Assembly: GCF_943193095.1 (NCBI RefSeq)
Contig: NZ_CALPCV010000001.1
Span: forward strand, 1 to 64,000
Direction of reading: 5' to 3'
Length of the DNA stretch: 64,000 bases
Origin: Parasutterella muris
GTDB lineage: Bacteria; Pseudomonadota; Gammaproteobacteria; Burkholderiales; Burkholderiaceae_F
This document shows, one piece after another, positions 42,313-51,152 of the stretch. The notes under the pieces were generated by a model that was not told the origin of the DNA, did not search any database, and saw nothing but the letters and a program-made list of their open reading frames with translations. The position numbers and the translations under genes are program-made. Numbering within the stretch: position 1 is the first letter of the stretch; each line of letters starts with the position of its first letter.

Positions 42313-43359
42313 ATGTTCGGTGGTTTAAGGAACTTTTTTTCTAATGATTTAGCGATTGACTTAGGAACAGCCAATACGCTTATTTATTGTCGCGGCAAAG
42401 GAATGGTTCTTGATGAACCGAGTGTTGTGGCCGTGCGAACAGACAAAGGAAATTCAGGAAAGCTCGACGTCAGAGCGGTTGGTAAAGAAGCAAAGAACAT
42501 GCTTGGCCGCGTTCCGGGCAACATTGACGCAATTCGTCCGATGAAGGACGGCGTTATCGCGAATTTCACGGTTACTGAGCAGATGCTCAAGAGTTTTATC
42601 AAGAAAGTGCATACCCCCAGCATTTTCACGCCTCGTCCCAGAATTGTCATTTGCGTCCCCTACGGATCTACCCAGGTTGAGCGCCGCGCGATCAAAGAGA
42701 GTGCTGAAGCAGCCGGTGCCAAGCAGGTTTTTCTGATTGAAGAACCGATGGCGGCCGCGCTCGGCGCAGGTCTTCCGGTTAGTGAAGCGGCCGGTTCCAT
42801 GGTGATTGATATCGGCGGCGGCACAACTGAGGTCGGAGTGATTTCTCTGGGCGGCATTGTTTACGCCTGCAGCGTACGCGTGGGCGGCGATAAGTTTGAT
42901 CAGGCGATCATTGATTACATCCGCCGCAACTACGGCATGCAGATTGGCGAGCCGACGGCTGAACGAATCAAAAAAGAAATCGGTTCGGCATTCGTTTCCA
43001 GTGAAGTGCGCGAGTTTGAGGTCAAAGGCCGCAATCTTGCGGAAGGTGTGCCTCGTTCATTTACGATTTCCAGCAACGAAGTGCTTGAAGCGCTTACCGA
43101 ACCGCTGAATCAGGTTGTCGGAGCGGTCAAAAAGGCGCTTGAGCAGACGCCTCCAGAGCTTGGCGCGGACATTGCCGTACGCGGTCTGATGCTGACCGGC
43201 GGCGGAGCTCTGCTGAAGGACCTGGATCGTCTTCTGATGGAAGAAACCGGTCTTCCTGTCGTTGTCGCTGATGATCCTCTGACCTGCGTTGTCCGCGGCT
43301 GCGGTGTTGCGCTCGAAGGTATCGGTAAGATCGAAGATTCAATCTTCTGTTTCGGCTAG
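42313..43359 (+). CDS. mreB: Rod-shape-determining protein MreB
   Basis: The 348-residue actin homologue guides cell-wall elongation at the inner face of the membrane. The start at 42313 gives MFGGLRNFFSNDLAIDLGTANTLIY, the typical MreB N-terminus with a short membrane-binding helix. The phosphate loops DLGTANT and IDIGGGTTEVGVIS and the TGGGALLKDLD motif are present. A GTG at 42292 is in frame but adds residues not expected. AGGGGG precedes the ATG. It is first of a long elongation operon. The 171 bases between gatC and mreB should hold promoters, which I cannot place. Confidence 0.97.
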   Translation: MFGGLRNFFSNDLAIDLGTANTLIYCRGKGMVLDEPSVVAVRTDKGNSGKLDVRAVGKEAKNMLGRVPGNIDAIRPMKDGVIANFTVTEQMLKSFIKKVHTPSIFTPRPRIVICVPYGSTQVERRAIKESAEAAGAKQVFLIEEPMAAALGAGLPVSEAAGSMVIDIGGGTTEVGVISLGGIVYACSVRVGGDKFDQAIIDYIRRNYGMQIGEPTAERIKKEIGSAFVSSEVREFEVKGRNLAEGVPRSFTISSNEVLEALTEPLNQVVGAVKKALEQTPPELGADIAVRGLMLTGGGALLKDLDRLLMEETGLPVVVADDPLTCVVRGCGVALEGIGKIEDSIFCFG

Positions 43360-43371
43360 AAATAGGACAAG

Positions 43372-44280
43372 ATGCTCGGGCCTTCAAAGCACCTGAAGTT
43401 TAATGCTCCCAGAGCTTCTTCCTTTACAAGCTTTGGTTTCTTCGCGTTTGCTGCCATTCTGATGATGGTTGTTGATCATCAAATGCAGGTGATGGAGCCT
43501 GTCCGAAGCGGTTTTGCGTGGGTTGCGGATGCCCTGCATACGGGTGTTACCGCTCCGTCCCGCGGTATTGAAGAAGCGGCGGAGTATTTTCAGTCGAAAT
43601 CTAAGCTGGTTAATGAAAATGAGGTGCTGAAGAAGCGTCTGGCCGAGAGCGAAATGGAAAGGTTTCGCCTCGGGACTCTGAGCGATGAAAATCGCGTTCT
43701 GAAGGAGATGCTTCAGCAAAAGGCACTTTACCCGGTGCATTCAGTGATGTTTGAAGTTCGTCGGGCGCTCTCCGACGGCTTCACTCAGCGTTATCAGATC
43801 AACGGCGGAAGCGACGACGGAGTTGAGGTCGGGATGCCGGTTGTCACGGAAACCGGGCTCGCCGGTCAGATCATTCATGTTTCCAAGCGTTCAAGTCAGG
43901 TGCAGCTGATTCAGGATAAGAATCAGGAAGTTCCCGTTTTGTTTACAGAATCGCATGTTCGAGGCATTGTCCGCGGTACCGGAGACGGTGATACGCTGCA
44001 GAGCCGCGATTTACCGTTCAGCGACAAAATCAGGGTTGGTGAAAAGGTTGTGACTTCCGGTCTTGACGGTATTTATCCCAAAGGGATTCCAGTAGGGACC
44101 GTGACTTCCGTTCGCCCCGGCGAGGCCGGTTCTTATGTTGACGTGAGCATTGCCGCACCAAAGTCCATCGGTACGAGTGAATACGTACTGGTGATGTTTG
44201 TTGATACCGAATCCAAGCTTCCTCAGGTTGAAGAGGAGGAGCCGGCGGATCCGCAGCAGAGAAGAAAGGCCAAGCGATGA
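43372..44280 (+). CDS. mreC: Rod-shape-determining protein MreC
   Basis: The 302-residue bitopic protein has one membrane helix (about 18-38), a periplasmic coiled coil (about 65-115) and a beta-domain with VYPVHSVMFEVRRALSDGF-like and GMPVVTETGLAGQI motifs. The VTSGLDGIYPKGIPVGTV segment is characteristic. A charged C-terminal tail follows. It links MreB to PBP2. It overlaps mreD by 4 bases. Confidence 0.95.
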   Translation: MLGPSKHLKFNAPRASSFTSFGFFAFAAILMMVVDHQMQVMEPVRSGFAWVADALHTGVTAPSRGIEEAAEYFQSKSKLVNENEVLKKRLAESEMERFRLGTLSDENRVLKEMLQQKALYPVHSVMFEVRRALSDGFTQRYQINGGSDDGVEVGMPVVTETGLAGQIIHVSKRSSQVQLIQDKNQEVPVLFTESHVRGIVRGTGDGDTLQSRDLPFSDKIRVGEKVVTSGLDGIYPKGIPVGTVTSVRPGEAGSYVDVSIAAPKSIGTSEYVLVMFVDTESKLPQVEEEEPADPQQRRKAKR

Positions 44281-44798
44281 GTAATTTTTCCAAAGGCTTT
44301 AACTATCAGCGTCCGGATAAGTCAATTCATGATCCGACTTTGGCCGGACCGCTTTGGGTCTACGGTTCGCTTCTGTTGTCCTGGCTACTTGATCTGCTGC
44401 CAAGTTCGCACTGGCCGTTTTTTCCGAGTTTTCTCGTGATGACGCTGATTTTCTGGGCGATTCATCAGCCCAACAGAATTTTCTACTGGCTCGCATTCTG
44501 CTTAGGTCTTCTCACGGATGCTGATACCGGGGCCGTTTTCGGTCAGCACGCGCTGACTTACTGCGTCGTGGTATTTTGTGCTGAACTGATGAGTGTTCGG
44601 CTGCTTTGGCTCTCTCCGATCAGTCAGGCAATATCTCTGCTGCCGGTTTTTCTTCTTCCCGCGGTTTTGAAAACCGTGGAAAGCTTTCTTTTGTCTCAGC
44701 AAAGCTTTGATGCGGCATGGTTCCTCCAGGTTTTGCTGTTTATTGTCTTCTGGCCGCTGTGGGTTTGGTTTTTATCCAGACGTTTTTATCTCGGCTGA
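44277..44798 (+). CDS. mreD: Rod-shape-determining protein MreD
   Basis: The 173-residue inner-membrane protein has five to six hydrophobic segments and the family-type stretch WLAFCLGLLTDADTGAVFGQHALTY near the middle. It works with MreC and RodA in the elongasome. It overlaps mreC by 4 bases and mrdA follows after 16 bases. Confidence 0.93.
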   Translation: MSNFSKGFNYQRPDKSIHDPTLAGPLWVYGSLLLSWLLDLLPSSHWPFFPSFLVMTLIFWAIHQPNRIFYWLAFCLGLLTDADTGAVFGQHALTYCVVVFCAELMSVRLLWLSPISQAISLLPVFLLPAVLKTVESFLLSQQSFDAAWFLQVLLFIVFWPLWVWFLSRRFYLG

Positions 44799-44814
44799 GG
44801 CCGCCTGACGCATT

Positions 44815-46800
44815 ATGAAACGAAGGGTCCAGGAGCTCGAATCCAAACACCGGCAGCAGTTCATTAATCGCTGCTGGTTCTTTCTGTTTGTTACGCTTCT
44901 GTGTTTTGGAATACTGACGCTTCGTTTTGTGTGGCTGCAGATTATTCAGTACGACGAACTTGTCGTTAAGGCGGAAGCCAACCGGAAAACAGAAACCGCG
45001 CATCCTCCGAGGCGCGGGACTATTGTTGATAAAAACGGCGAAATTCTCGCGACGAATGATCCGATCTACACACTCGAAATTACGCCGGCAGAGACGCCGA
45101 ATTTTAGAAAAACCATAGATGAACTCGGAAAAATCATCAGTATTTCCAAAGGCGATCTACGTCGTTTTAATCGTCTGAAGGATGAGCTTCCTCGTTTGAG
45201 CCCGGTGCCGATTAAGAGTGGTCTGACAGACGAAGAAGTTGCTCGGTTTACCGCTCAGTCCTGGCGATTCCCCGGCGTTGAAGTTCGTTCCCGCATGCAT
45301 CGCAGGTATCCGCAGGCGGAAGCCGCGGCGCATGTCGTCGGCTATATCGGAAGAATTTCACAGAAAGATCAGACGCGCCTTGAAGAAAGCGGACGCGGTC
45401 GTGATTACTCCGGTACGCTCAATATTGGCAAGACCGGCATTGAACTCTCTTACGAGGACGAACTTCACGGCAAACCCGGTTTTGAAGAAATTGAGGTCCG
45501 CGCCTCAGGCCGTCCCATTCGTTCGCTGTCAATGACTCAGCCCAAGACCGGGAATCATTTGGTTCTGACGCTTGATATGGGCCTGCAGCGCATGATCATG
45601 AAAGAGCTAGGAGACAGAAGAGGCACGGTCATTGCCATTGAGCCGAAGACCGGAGATGTGCTCGCCTTTGTTTCCAATCCCAGTTTTGATCCGAACCTAT
45701 TTGTTGACGGTATTGATCAGGAGACCTGGGACAAGCTGAACCAGGACGAAGACAAGCCGCTCATGAATCGAGCTTTGAGAGGAACTTATCCTATCGGGTC
45801 CACGTTTAAGCCCTTTATGGCGCTTGGCGCGCTGGAGATGAAAGTTCGCGATCCGAAGCGTGTCATTCAGGACAACGGCCATTTTCAGCTTGGCAATCAT
45901 GTGTTTCGCGATTCCACCAAAGGGCGCGGATACGGACCCGTAGATATGCATCGTTCGATTGTTGTTTCTTCAGATGTGTATTACTACTCGCTTGCTCAGG
46001 ACATGGGTATTGATCGAATTCATGATTTCATGAAACCCTTTGGTTTTGGGCAGATTACCGGGATCGATCTTGTCGGCGAAGCACGCGGTATTCTTCCTTC
46101 GAAGGAATGGAAGCAGAAGCGCTTTAAACAGCGCTGGGCGGTTGGCGATACGATTTCCATCGGTATCGGTCAGGGCTACAACTCTTTTACGATGTTGCAG
46201 CTGGCGCACGCGGTGGCAACCCTTGCCAATGACGGCATTGTGATGAAGCCGCACCTGGTGAAGAAGATTATCAACGCGGAGACCGGGGAAGAAGAGGTTA
46301 TTGCCAAGGATCCGGTGGATGTGATTCCGCTCAAAAAAGAGAATGTGGATTTTATTAAGAACGCGATGCACGATGTGACGCTCAAAGGAACCGGGCGCGC
46401 GCTGTTTGCCAACGCGCCCTACACCGTCGGCGGAAAAACCGGAACCGCTCAGGTTTTAGGCATCAAGCAGGGCGCGACGTATGACAAGAACAAGATTAAG
46501 GAGTGTCATCGCGACCACTCCCTGTTTATAGCGTTTGCTCCTGTGGACAAGCCGCAGATTGCGCTTGCCATTATGGTGGAAAACGGCGGCTTCGGCGCTG
46601 CCGCGGCAGCGCCGCTTGCTCGGAAAATTTTGGATTATTACTTGGTGCAGAGCCGTATTCCCGAAGATAAGCGGGAAGGGGCCTCATCTAAAGAGGCTGG
46701 CGCAAAGCCAGCTTCAGGGAAAGCGCCCGCAAAAACTGCTGTGAAGAAGCCCGCGGCGAGGACGGACGGGAAAAACGGACAGAAGGGAGATAAACGTTGA
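44815..46800 (+). CDS. mrdA: Penicillin-binding protein 2 (elongation transpeptidase)
   Basis: The 661-residue class B PBP has one N-terminal membrane helix (about 20-42), a pedestal domain (about 60-240) and a transpeptidase domain. The active serine is in GSTFKPF, followed by SSDVYYYSLAQDMGID and the KTG motif GGKTGTAQ. The C-terminal 45 residues are a Lys/Ala-rich tail. It crosslinks peptidoglycan during elongation with RodA. The stop overlaps the rodA TTG start by 4 bases. Confidence 0.96.
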   Translation: MKRRVQELESKHRQQFINRCWFFLFVTLLCFGILTLRFVWLQIIQYDELVVKAEANRKTETAHPPRRGTIVDKNGEILATNDPIYTLEITPAETPNFRKTIDELGKIISISKGDLRRFNRLKDELPRLSPVPIKSGLTDEEVARFTAQSWRFPGVEVRSRMHRRYPQAEAAAHVVGYIGRISQKDQTRLEESGRGRDYSGTLNIGKTGIELSYEDELHGKPGFEEIEVRASGRPIRSLSMTQPKTGNHLVLTLDMGLQRMIMKELGDRRGTVIAIEPKTGDVLAFVSNPSFDPNLFVDGIDQETWDKLNQDEDKPLMNRALRGTYPIGSTFKPFMALGALEMKVRDPKRVIQDNGHFQLGNHVFRDSTKGRGYGPVDMHRSIVVSSDVYYYSLAQDMGIDRIHDFMKPFGFGQITGIDLVGEARGILPSKEWKQKRFKQRWAVGDTISIGIGQGYNSFTMLQLAHAVATLANDGIVMKPHLVKKIINAETGEEEVIAKDPVDVIPLKKENVDFIKNAMHDVTLKGTGRALFANAPYTVGGKTGTAQVLGIKQGATYDKNKIKECHRDHSLFIAFAPVDKPQIALAIMVENGGFGAAAAAPLARKILDYYLVQSRIPEDKREGASSKEAGAKPASGKAPAKTAVKKPAARTDGKNGQKGDKR

Positions 46801-47969
46801 ACTCGTTGATTACTGTGCACAAAGAACCCTTCTATGTGAAGGTGCTGAAAACGTTTCTCAGTGTGTTTTTTTCGATTGACTGGACACTGCTGGCGATTGT
46901 GACGCTGCTGAGCGCCTGGGGTTTTGTGACGCTTTATTCTGCAGGCTACAGTTTCCCCTGGCGTATTGACGGACAGATTCGAAATTTAGCGGCCGCCGGA
47001 GCGGCGATGCTGGTTTTCGCCAATATTCCCATGAAATGGATGAAGGGACTCGCGATTCCTCTTTACGCGGTCGGTCTTCTTCTGTTGGTCGCAACGCTGC
47101 TTTTCGGCGTGAATACCAAGGGCGCGACGCGCTGGCTCGACATTGGCGTAGTCCGCATTCAGCCCTCGGAGATCATGAAGCTGGCGACGCCGCTTTTGAT
47201 CGCCTGGTATTTCCAGATTCGCTATACCGCTCAGGAAGGCGTTCTGCGCTGGTGGGACTATGCGGTTGCGTTTGTTCTGCTTGCTCTGCCGGTTGCGCTG
47301 ATTTTGAAGCAGCCTGACCTTGGCACATCTCTCTTGGTCTGCGCCTCCGGCTTTGCCGTGATCTTCTTTGCCGGACTCAGCTGGAAATTTTTACTGTTGA
47401 TGATTTCGTGTGCGGCGGCTGCGCTTCCCGTTGTCTGGAGCATGATGTATGACTATCAGCGACAGCGGGTTTTGACTCTGCTGGATCCGAGTTCGGATCC
47501 TTTGGGTGCGGGTTTTCATACGCTGCAGTCAATTATTGCGATCGGTTCGGGCGGAATGACCGGAAAGGGCTGGATGAACGGAACCCAGGCGCATTTGGAT
47601 TTTATTCCTGAGCGAACCAGTGACTTTCTTTTTGCGGTATTTTCCGAGGAGTTCGGTTTTTTCGGAGATGTCGGACTGCTGCTCCTTTACACGCTGCTGA
47701 TTATGCGTACGCTTTATATCGCCTCGGTCGCTTCAACCATGTTTGAGCGTCTGACAGCCGGAGCCATTGCAGCGATCTTTTTGATGTATTCCTTTGTTAA
47801 TATGGGAATGGTCAGCGGGATCCTGCCCGTTGTCGGCGTGCCCCTTCCCTTTATGAGTTACGGCGGTACTGCGCTTCTGATTTTAGGCATCTGCTGCGGA
47901 CTGCTGATGAAAATTTCCGCCGGACGCCGCATAAAAGAATCTTTGTACGGAGATTCTTACCGAAGTTAG
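46797..47969 (+). CDS. mrdB: Rod-shape-determining SEDS glycosyltransferase RodA
   Basis: The 390-residue SEDS protein polymerises glycan strands together with PBP2. About ten hydrophobic segments are visible. Signature stretches are the Asp-containing GWMNGTQAHLDFIPERTSDFLFAVFSEEFG loop and VPLPFMSYGGTALL near the C-terminus. The start is TTG at 46797, overlapping the mrdA stop, with GGGAG seven bases upstream. No ATG occurs before the first membrane segment. rlpA follows after 16 bases. Confidence 0.96.
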   Translation: MNSLITVHKEPFYVKVLKTFLSVFFSIDWTLLAIVTLLSAWGFVTLYSAGYSFPWRIDGQIRNLAAAGAAMLVFANIPMKWMKGLAIPLYAVGLLLLVATLLFGVNTKGATRWLDIGVVRIQPSEIMKLATPLLIAWYFQIRYTAQEGVLRWWDYAVAFVLLALPVALILKQPDLGTSLLVCASGFAVIFFAGLSWKFLLLMISCAAAALPVVWSMMYDYQRQRVLTLLDPSSDPLGAGFHTLQSIIAIGSGGMTGKGWMNGTQAHLDFIPERTSDFLFAVFSEEFGFFGDVGLLLLYTLLIMRTLYIASVASTMFERLTAGAIAAIFLMYSFVNMGMVSGILPVVGVPLPFMSYGGTALLILGICCGLLMKISAGRRIKESLYGDSYRS

Positions 47970-47985
47970 CTGAATAAGAAAAAAC

Positions 47986-49170
47986 ATGAAACGACGTTAT
48001 TGGCAGATACTGATTTTTTCGGCCGCGGCCTCGATTCTCGCCGGCTGCGGAACCTCACAAAAAGACGGCAAGTACTACGATAACGACGGACCGCCTTCTG
48101 CCTTAGGTACGATCGGTATGGAAACGAAGAATGCGGTGCCGAAGGTAGAGAAGCCGATTGCCGCGACGAACCGTCCTTACAAGGTCATGGGCAAAACATA
48201 TGTTCCGATGACAGGAGACAAGCCTCTGGTACAGACCGGTTACGGCTCCTGGTACGGCAAACAGTTCCACGGGAAGAAAACCTCCACCGGTGAAATTTAC
48301 GATATGTACGCGATGACAGCGGCGCATACCACGATGGAGCTTCCGAGCTATGCCAAAGTGACGAATCTGGAAAACGGCAGAAGCATTATTGTTCGTGTCA
48401 ATGACCGCGGACCGTTTCTGCACAGTCGTGTGATTGATCTCTCTTATGCGGCCGCCTCGCGTCTCGGCTATGTCAATAAAGGAACGGCCAAAGTGAAGGT
48501 CGAACGCATTACACGAGCGCAGATCGCGGCAGGGAATATTCCTTCGACCACAAACGGCAGTGTTCTTGCTTCGATTGCCGCGCCCGTGGCGAAGAAAGTA
48601 TTGTCTTCAAGCGAGAGCGGCTCAACCAAAGAGTCGGATTTTATTGCTCAGGTCGCTACTTTAGCTGCCGAAGGGGAGTCCCTTGCCTCTTCGAGTTCAC
48701 CGAGTATTACCGCCGATCGCGTCATCATAGAAAAGGATCAGCCGCCGCTGAATCAGAATCCGGTTGAGCGTGTACTGGAAGCCGGGGCGCAGATCGCTTT
48801 GGAAAAAGCCGGAAATGCTGATCAAACCACCTTGAACACGTTTGAGACAGAGGCAAAAGCCGAAGTCATCAGCGCACTGAAAAAACACGCGTCTGAATCT
48901 CAGCTGGGCCAAGCAGTAAACGCGGCTTCTGCGGTTAAGCAATACGCCGTGCAGCTCGGCGTGTTCCGTTCCGAGCAGAACGCCTTAAAACTCAAGCAGC
49001 AGTTCACGGAAGTTCTTGGGGATAAAATGGGTGCGCAGGTGCGCATTGAGCTCGTTAACGGGCTTCATAAAGTGGTGGTCGGCAGCGGCATGACGGAGGC
49101 GCAGGCGAAAGCCGCGACAGCCATTGTTCGAGATGCGCTGAATATCAAGGCTTTCGTTTTAAAGGAGTAA
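47986..49170 (+). CDS. rlpA: Rare lipoprotein A (RlpA) with SPOR domain
   Basis: The 394-residue lipoprotein has a signal with lipobox ILAGC (Cys21). The double-psi beta-barrel domain (about 83-165) contains GYGSWYGKQFHGKKTSTGE, the catalytic-type His in TAAHTTM and VNDRGPF with Asp. A 150-residue Ser/Ala/Glu-rich linker leads to a C-terminal SPOR domain (about 315-394) that binds denuded glycan. RlpA enzymes are lytic transglycosylases at division sites in some species. Placement after rodA ties it to wall growth. Confidence 0.93.
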   Translation: MKRRYWQILIFSAAASILAGCGTSQKDGKYYDNDGPPSALGTIGMETKNAVPKVEKPIAATNRPYKVMGKTYVPMTGDKPLVQTGYGSWYGKQFHGKKTSTGEIYDMYAMTAAHTTMELPSYAKVTNLENGRSIIVRVNDRGPFLHSRVIDLSYAAASRLGYVNKGTAKVKVERITRAQIAAGNIPSTTNGSVLASIAAPVAKKVLSSSESGSTKESDFIAQVATLAAEGESLASSSSPSITADRVIIEKDQPPLNQNPVERVLEAGAQIALEKAGNADQTTLNTFETEAKAEVISALKKHASESQLGQAVNAASAVKQYAVQLGVFRSEQNALKLKQQFTEVLGDKMGAQVRIELVNGLHKVVVGSGMTEAQAKAATAIVRDALNIKAFVLKE

Positions 49171-49173
49171 AAG

Positions 49174-50586
49174 GTGCATCAGAAGATTTATGAAAGCGTA
49201 GAATGTTTTTGGCAAACATCGATGCTTGCCGCGCTGGAGGATTTCATTCGTATTCCTGCTCTTTCACCGGACTTTGACAACAGCTGGGAAAAGACCGGTC
49301 ATTTGGCATTCGCGGTAGAGCAGGCGAAGGCTTGGGCGCAGAAACAGGGGATTCGAGGGCTCAAGTGCGAAATCGTGAAAGACGAGGGCTGCACGCCGTG
49401 TCTTCTTGTTGAGATAGAGCCGAGTTCTGTTGATAAATTTGAGCGTTCGGTATTCTTTTACGGGCATTTGGACAAACAGCCGGAAAACGAGGGCTGGGAC
49501 GCCGACAAATCTCCGTGGGTTCCGGTGCTGCAGAACGGCCGTCTTTACGGCCGCGGTTCTGTTGATGACGGCTACGCCTTCTACTCACTGCTTGGCGCGG
49601 TTAAAGTGATGCAGGAGCTCGGTTTTGCGCATCCGAGATGCGTCGGGCTTTTTGAAACCTGTGAAGAGTCGAGCTCGCGTCACTATGAAGCGTATCTGGA
49701 CAAATGCAGACAGCGCCTTGGCGACATCGGGCTGGTCATTGCGCTTGACAGCACTTGCGGTGACTACGATCGACTTTGGATCGTTCGCTCTTTGCGCGGA
49801 ATGCTCGGCGGAGTTCTGAAGGTTCAGACACTGACGGAAGGCGTGCATTCCGGGGAAGCAAGCGGAATTGCGCCGAGCTCCTTTATGGTTCTGCGCAATC
49901 TTCTGGACCGACTGGAGAATTCTGCTACCGGAGAGATGCTTCCGCAAGCCTTTAAAACAGAAATTTCCGACGAAACGGTGGAAGAAAACCGGCAGGTCGC
50001 GGCGCTTTTAGGTGACGAAGTCTGGTCCCATTTCCCATTTGCGGGGGCCACTCAGCCTTTGAGCAGGGATGCTCTGACCTGTCTGCTTAACAGAGGCTGG
50101 CGTCCGGAAATGACAGTGACGGGCATTGACGGTGTGCCGAAGGTCGAAAACGCAGGCAATGTTATGCGTGTCTTTACCGCCGCAAAGATCGGCATTCGCC
50201 TTCCGCCGGGCGTAGATGCGGTTAAAGCGTCCCGCGCACTTTCTCAAATTGTGACGGAGAATCCGCCTTTTCAGGCAAAGGTCAGCTACAGCTCCACGGT
50301 AGAGAGCGACGGCTGGACAGCGCCTCAAACCGCGCCGTGGCTTCAGAAGGCATTCGAGGAGAGTTCTCAGGCCTTTTGGGGCAATGCGCCCTGTTACTTT
50401 GGAATGGGCGCCTCTATCCCGCTGCTGAATGTGTTTTCGAAGACGTGGCCTAAGGCGCAGTTTATGGTGGCCGGCGGCTTAGGTCCCAATTCGAACGCGC
50501 ACGGTCCGAACGAGTCGCTGCACATTGAGTATGCTCTGAAGTTAATAGCTTCGATCGTTTGGATCGTAGCCAACTATAAGGAGTGA
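49174..50586 (+). CDS. M20-family dipeptidase
   Basis: The 470-residue zinc peptidase has metal-binding motifs FFYGHLDKQPE, GRGSVDDGYA and ETCEESSSRHYEAY, and a late GGLGPNSNAHGPNESLHIEY with the last His. This fits the carnosinase/peptidase-V-like M20 group. The GTG start is preceded by AAGGAG. No signal peptide is seen. It is the second last gene of the mre operon, 3 bases after rlpA, where it could act on peptides from wall turnover, but that is only inferred from position. Confidence 0.87.
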   Translation: MHQKIYESVECFWQTSMLAALEDFIRIPALSPDFDNSWEKTGHLAFAVEQAKAWAQKQGIRGLKCEIVKDEGCTPCLLVEIEPSSVDKFERSVFFYGHLDKQPENEGWDADKSPWVPVLQNGRLYGRGSVDDGYAFYSLLGAVKVMQELGFAHPRCVGLFETCEESSSRHYEAYLDKCRQRLGDIGLVIALDSTCGDYDRLWIVRSLRGMLGGVLKVQTLTEGVHSGEASGIAPSSFMVLRNLLDRLENSATGEMLPQAFKTEISDETVEENRQVAALLGDEVWSHFPFAGATQPLSRDALTCLLNRGWRPEMTVTGIDGVPKVENAGNVMRVFTAAKIGIRLPPGVDAVKASRALSQIVTENPPFQAKVSYSSTVESDGWTAPQTAPWLQKAFEESSQAFWGNAPCYFGMGASIPLLNVFSKTWPKAQFMVAGGLGPNSNAHGPNESLHIEYALKLIASIVWIVANYKE

Positions 50587-50590
50587 CGTT

Positions 50591-50797
50591 TTGAGACGGG
50601 ATGTAGTGGTTGAAGTGATCGTTCAGTATCCGAACGGATGCGAAAATTTTGCAACGAAGATGGAAGCCGAGAGATATATCAACGCCAATCTCGAAGAAGA
50701 GGTGCCGACAGCGGCTTGGGTTGAAGAGATCAACGGCAAAAAGAAATGCGATCTTCAGCTGATTGAAGAAAACGGAGAGATTCGCATCGCCGACTAA
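50591..50797 (+). CDS. Small protein of unknown function (68 aa)
   Basis: I do not recognise this protein. It starts with TTG, 4 bases after the dipeptidase stop and behind a good AAGGAG site, so it is likely real and translationally coupled. It is acidic, without signal or membrane segment. It seems to form a small alpha/beta unit: VVVEVIVQYPNG strand, EAERYINANLEEE helix and a C-terminal KKKCDLQLIEENGEIRIAD hairpin. The mre operon ends here, with a terminator 14 bases after the stop. Confidence 0.7.
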   Translation: MRRDVVVEVIVQYPNGCENFATKMEAERYINANLEEEVPTAAWVEEINGKKKCDLQLIEENGEIRIAD

Positions 50798-50810
50798 GTC
50801 GGAAGTTGAG

Positions 50811-50834
50811 AAAAGCCCGGCGTCGGGCTTTTTT
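50811..50834. terminator. Bidirectional terminator at the end of the mre operon
   Basis: AAAAGCCCG (50811-50819) and CGGGCTTTT (50824-50832) form a 9-bp stem with a GCGT loop, followed by more T on the plus strand. On the minus strand it lies directly after the 88-residue protein gene. Confidence 0.92.
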
Positions 50835-50837
50835 CAA

Positions 50838-51104
50838 TTAATCCTCACGGTTCCAATTGCTGACAAACTTTCGCAGTGATCCGACGAGGTATCCGGCTTG
50901 ATATGAGCGCTCCTGAATAGCTTTGACCGCACCCTCTAAATCGATAGCGGGCAGACGTCCCGCGATGTAATTGCGAATTTCGTCACGCAGCACGTCTTCG
51001 GGCGGCCGCTTCTGCATTTCGGCCATGACATTAAGGGCGGTACGCGCCTGAGGCGGCAGACCCTGCATGACTTTGTCAACCGATTCTTTGCTGGTCAGAC
51101 TCAT
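50838..51104 (-). CDS. Small protein of unknown function (88 aa)
   Basis: I do not recognise this protein. It follows ilvA on the same strand after 48 bases and has a TTGAGGAAAATCC ribosome site, so it is probably real. The sequence is mostly helical and charged, with no cysteine, signal or membrane segment. Notable are SKESVDKVMQGLPPQARTAL, RPPEDVLRDEIRNYIAGRLP and a C-terminal AGYLVGSLRKFVSNW. It could be a small DNA- or protein-binding helical bundle. Cotranscription with ilvA is likely. Confidence 0.65.
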   Translation of the reverse strand: MSLTSKESVDKVMQGLPPQARTALNVMAEMQKRPPEDVLRDEIRNYIAGRLPAIDLEGAVKAIQERSYQAGYLVGSLRKFVSNWNRED

Positions 51105-51152
51105 TGGATTTTCCTCAAGGAGGGCGGCCGCGATCGGACCGCCGTGCCGATA

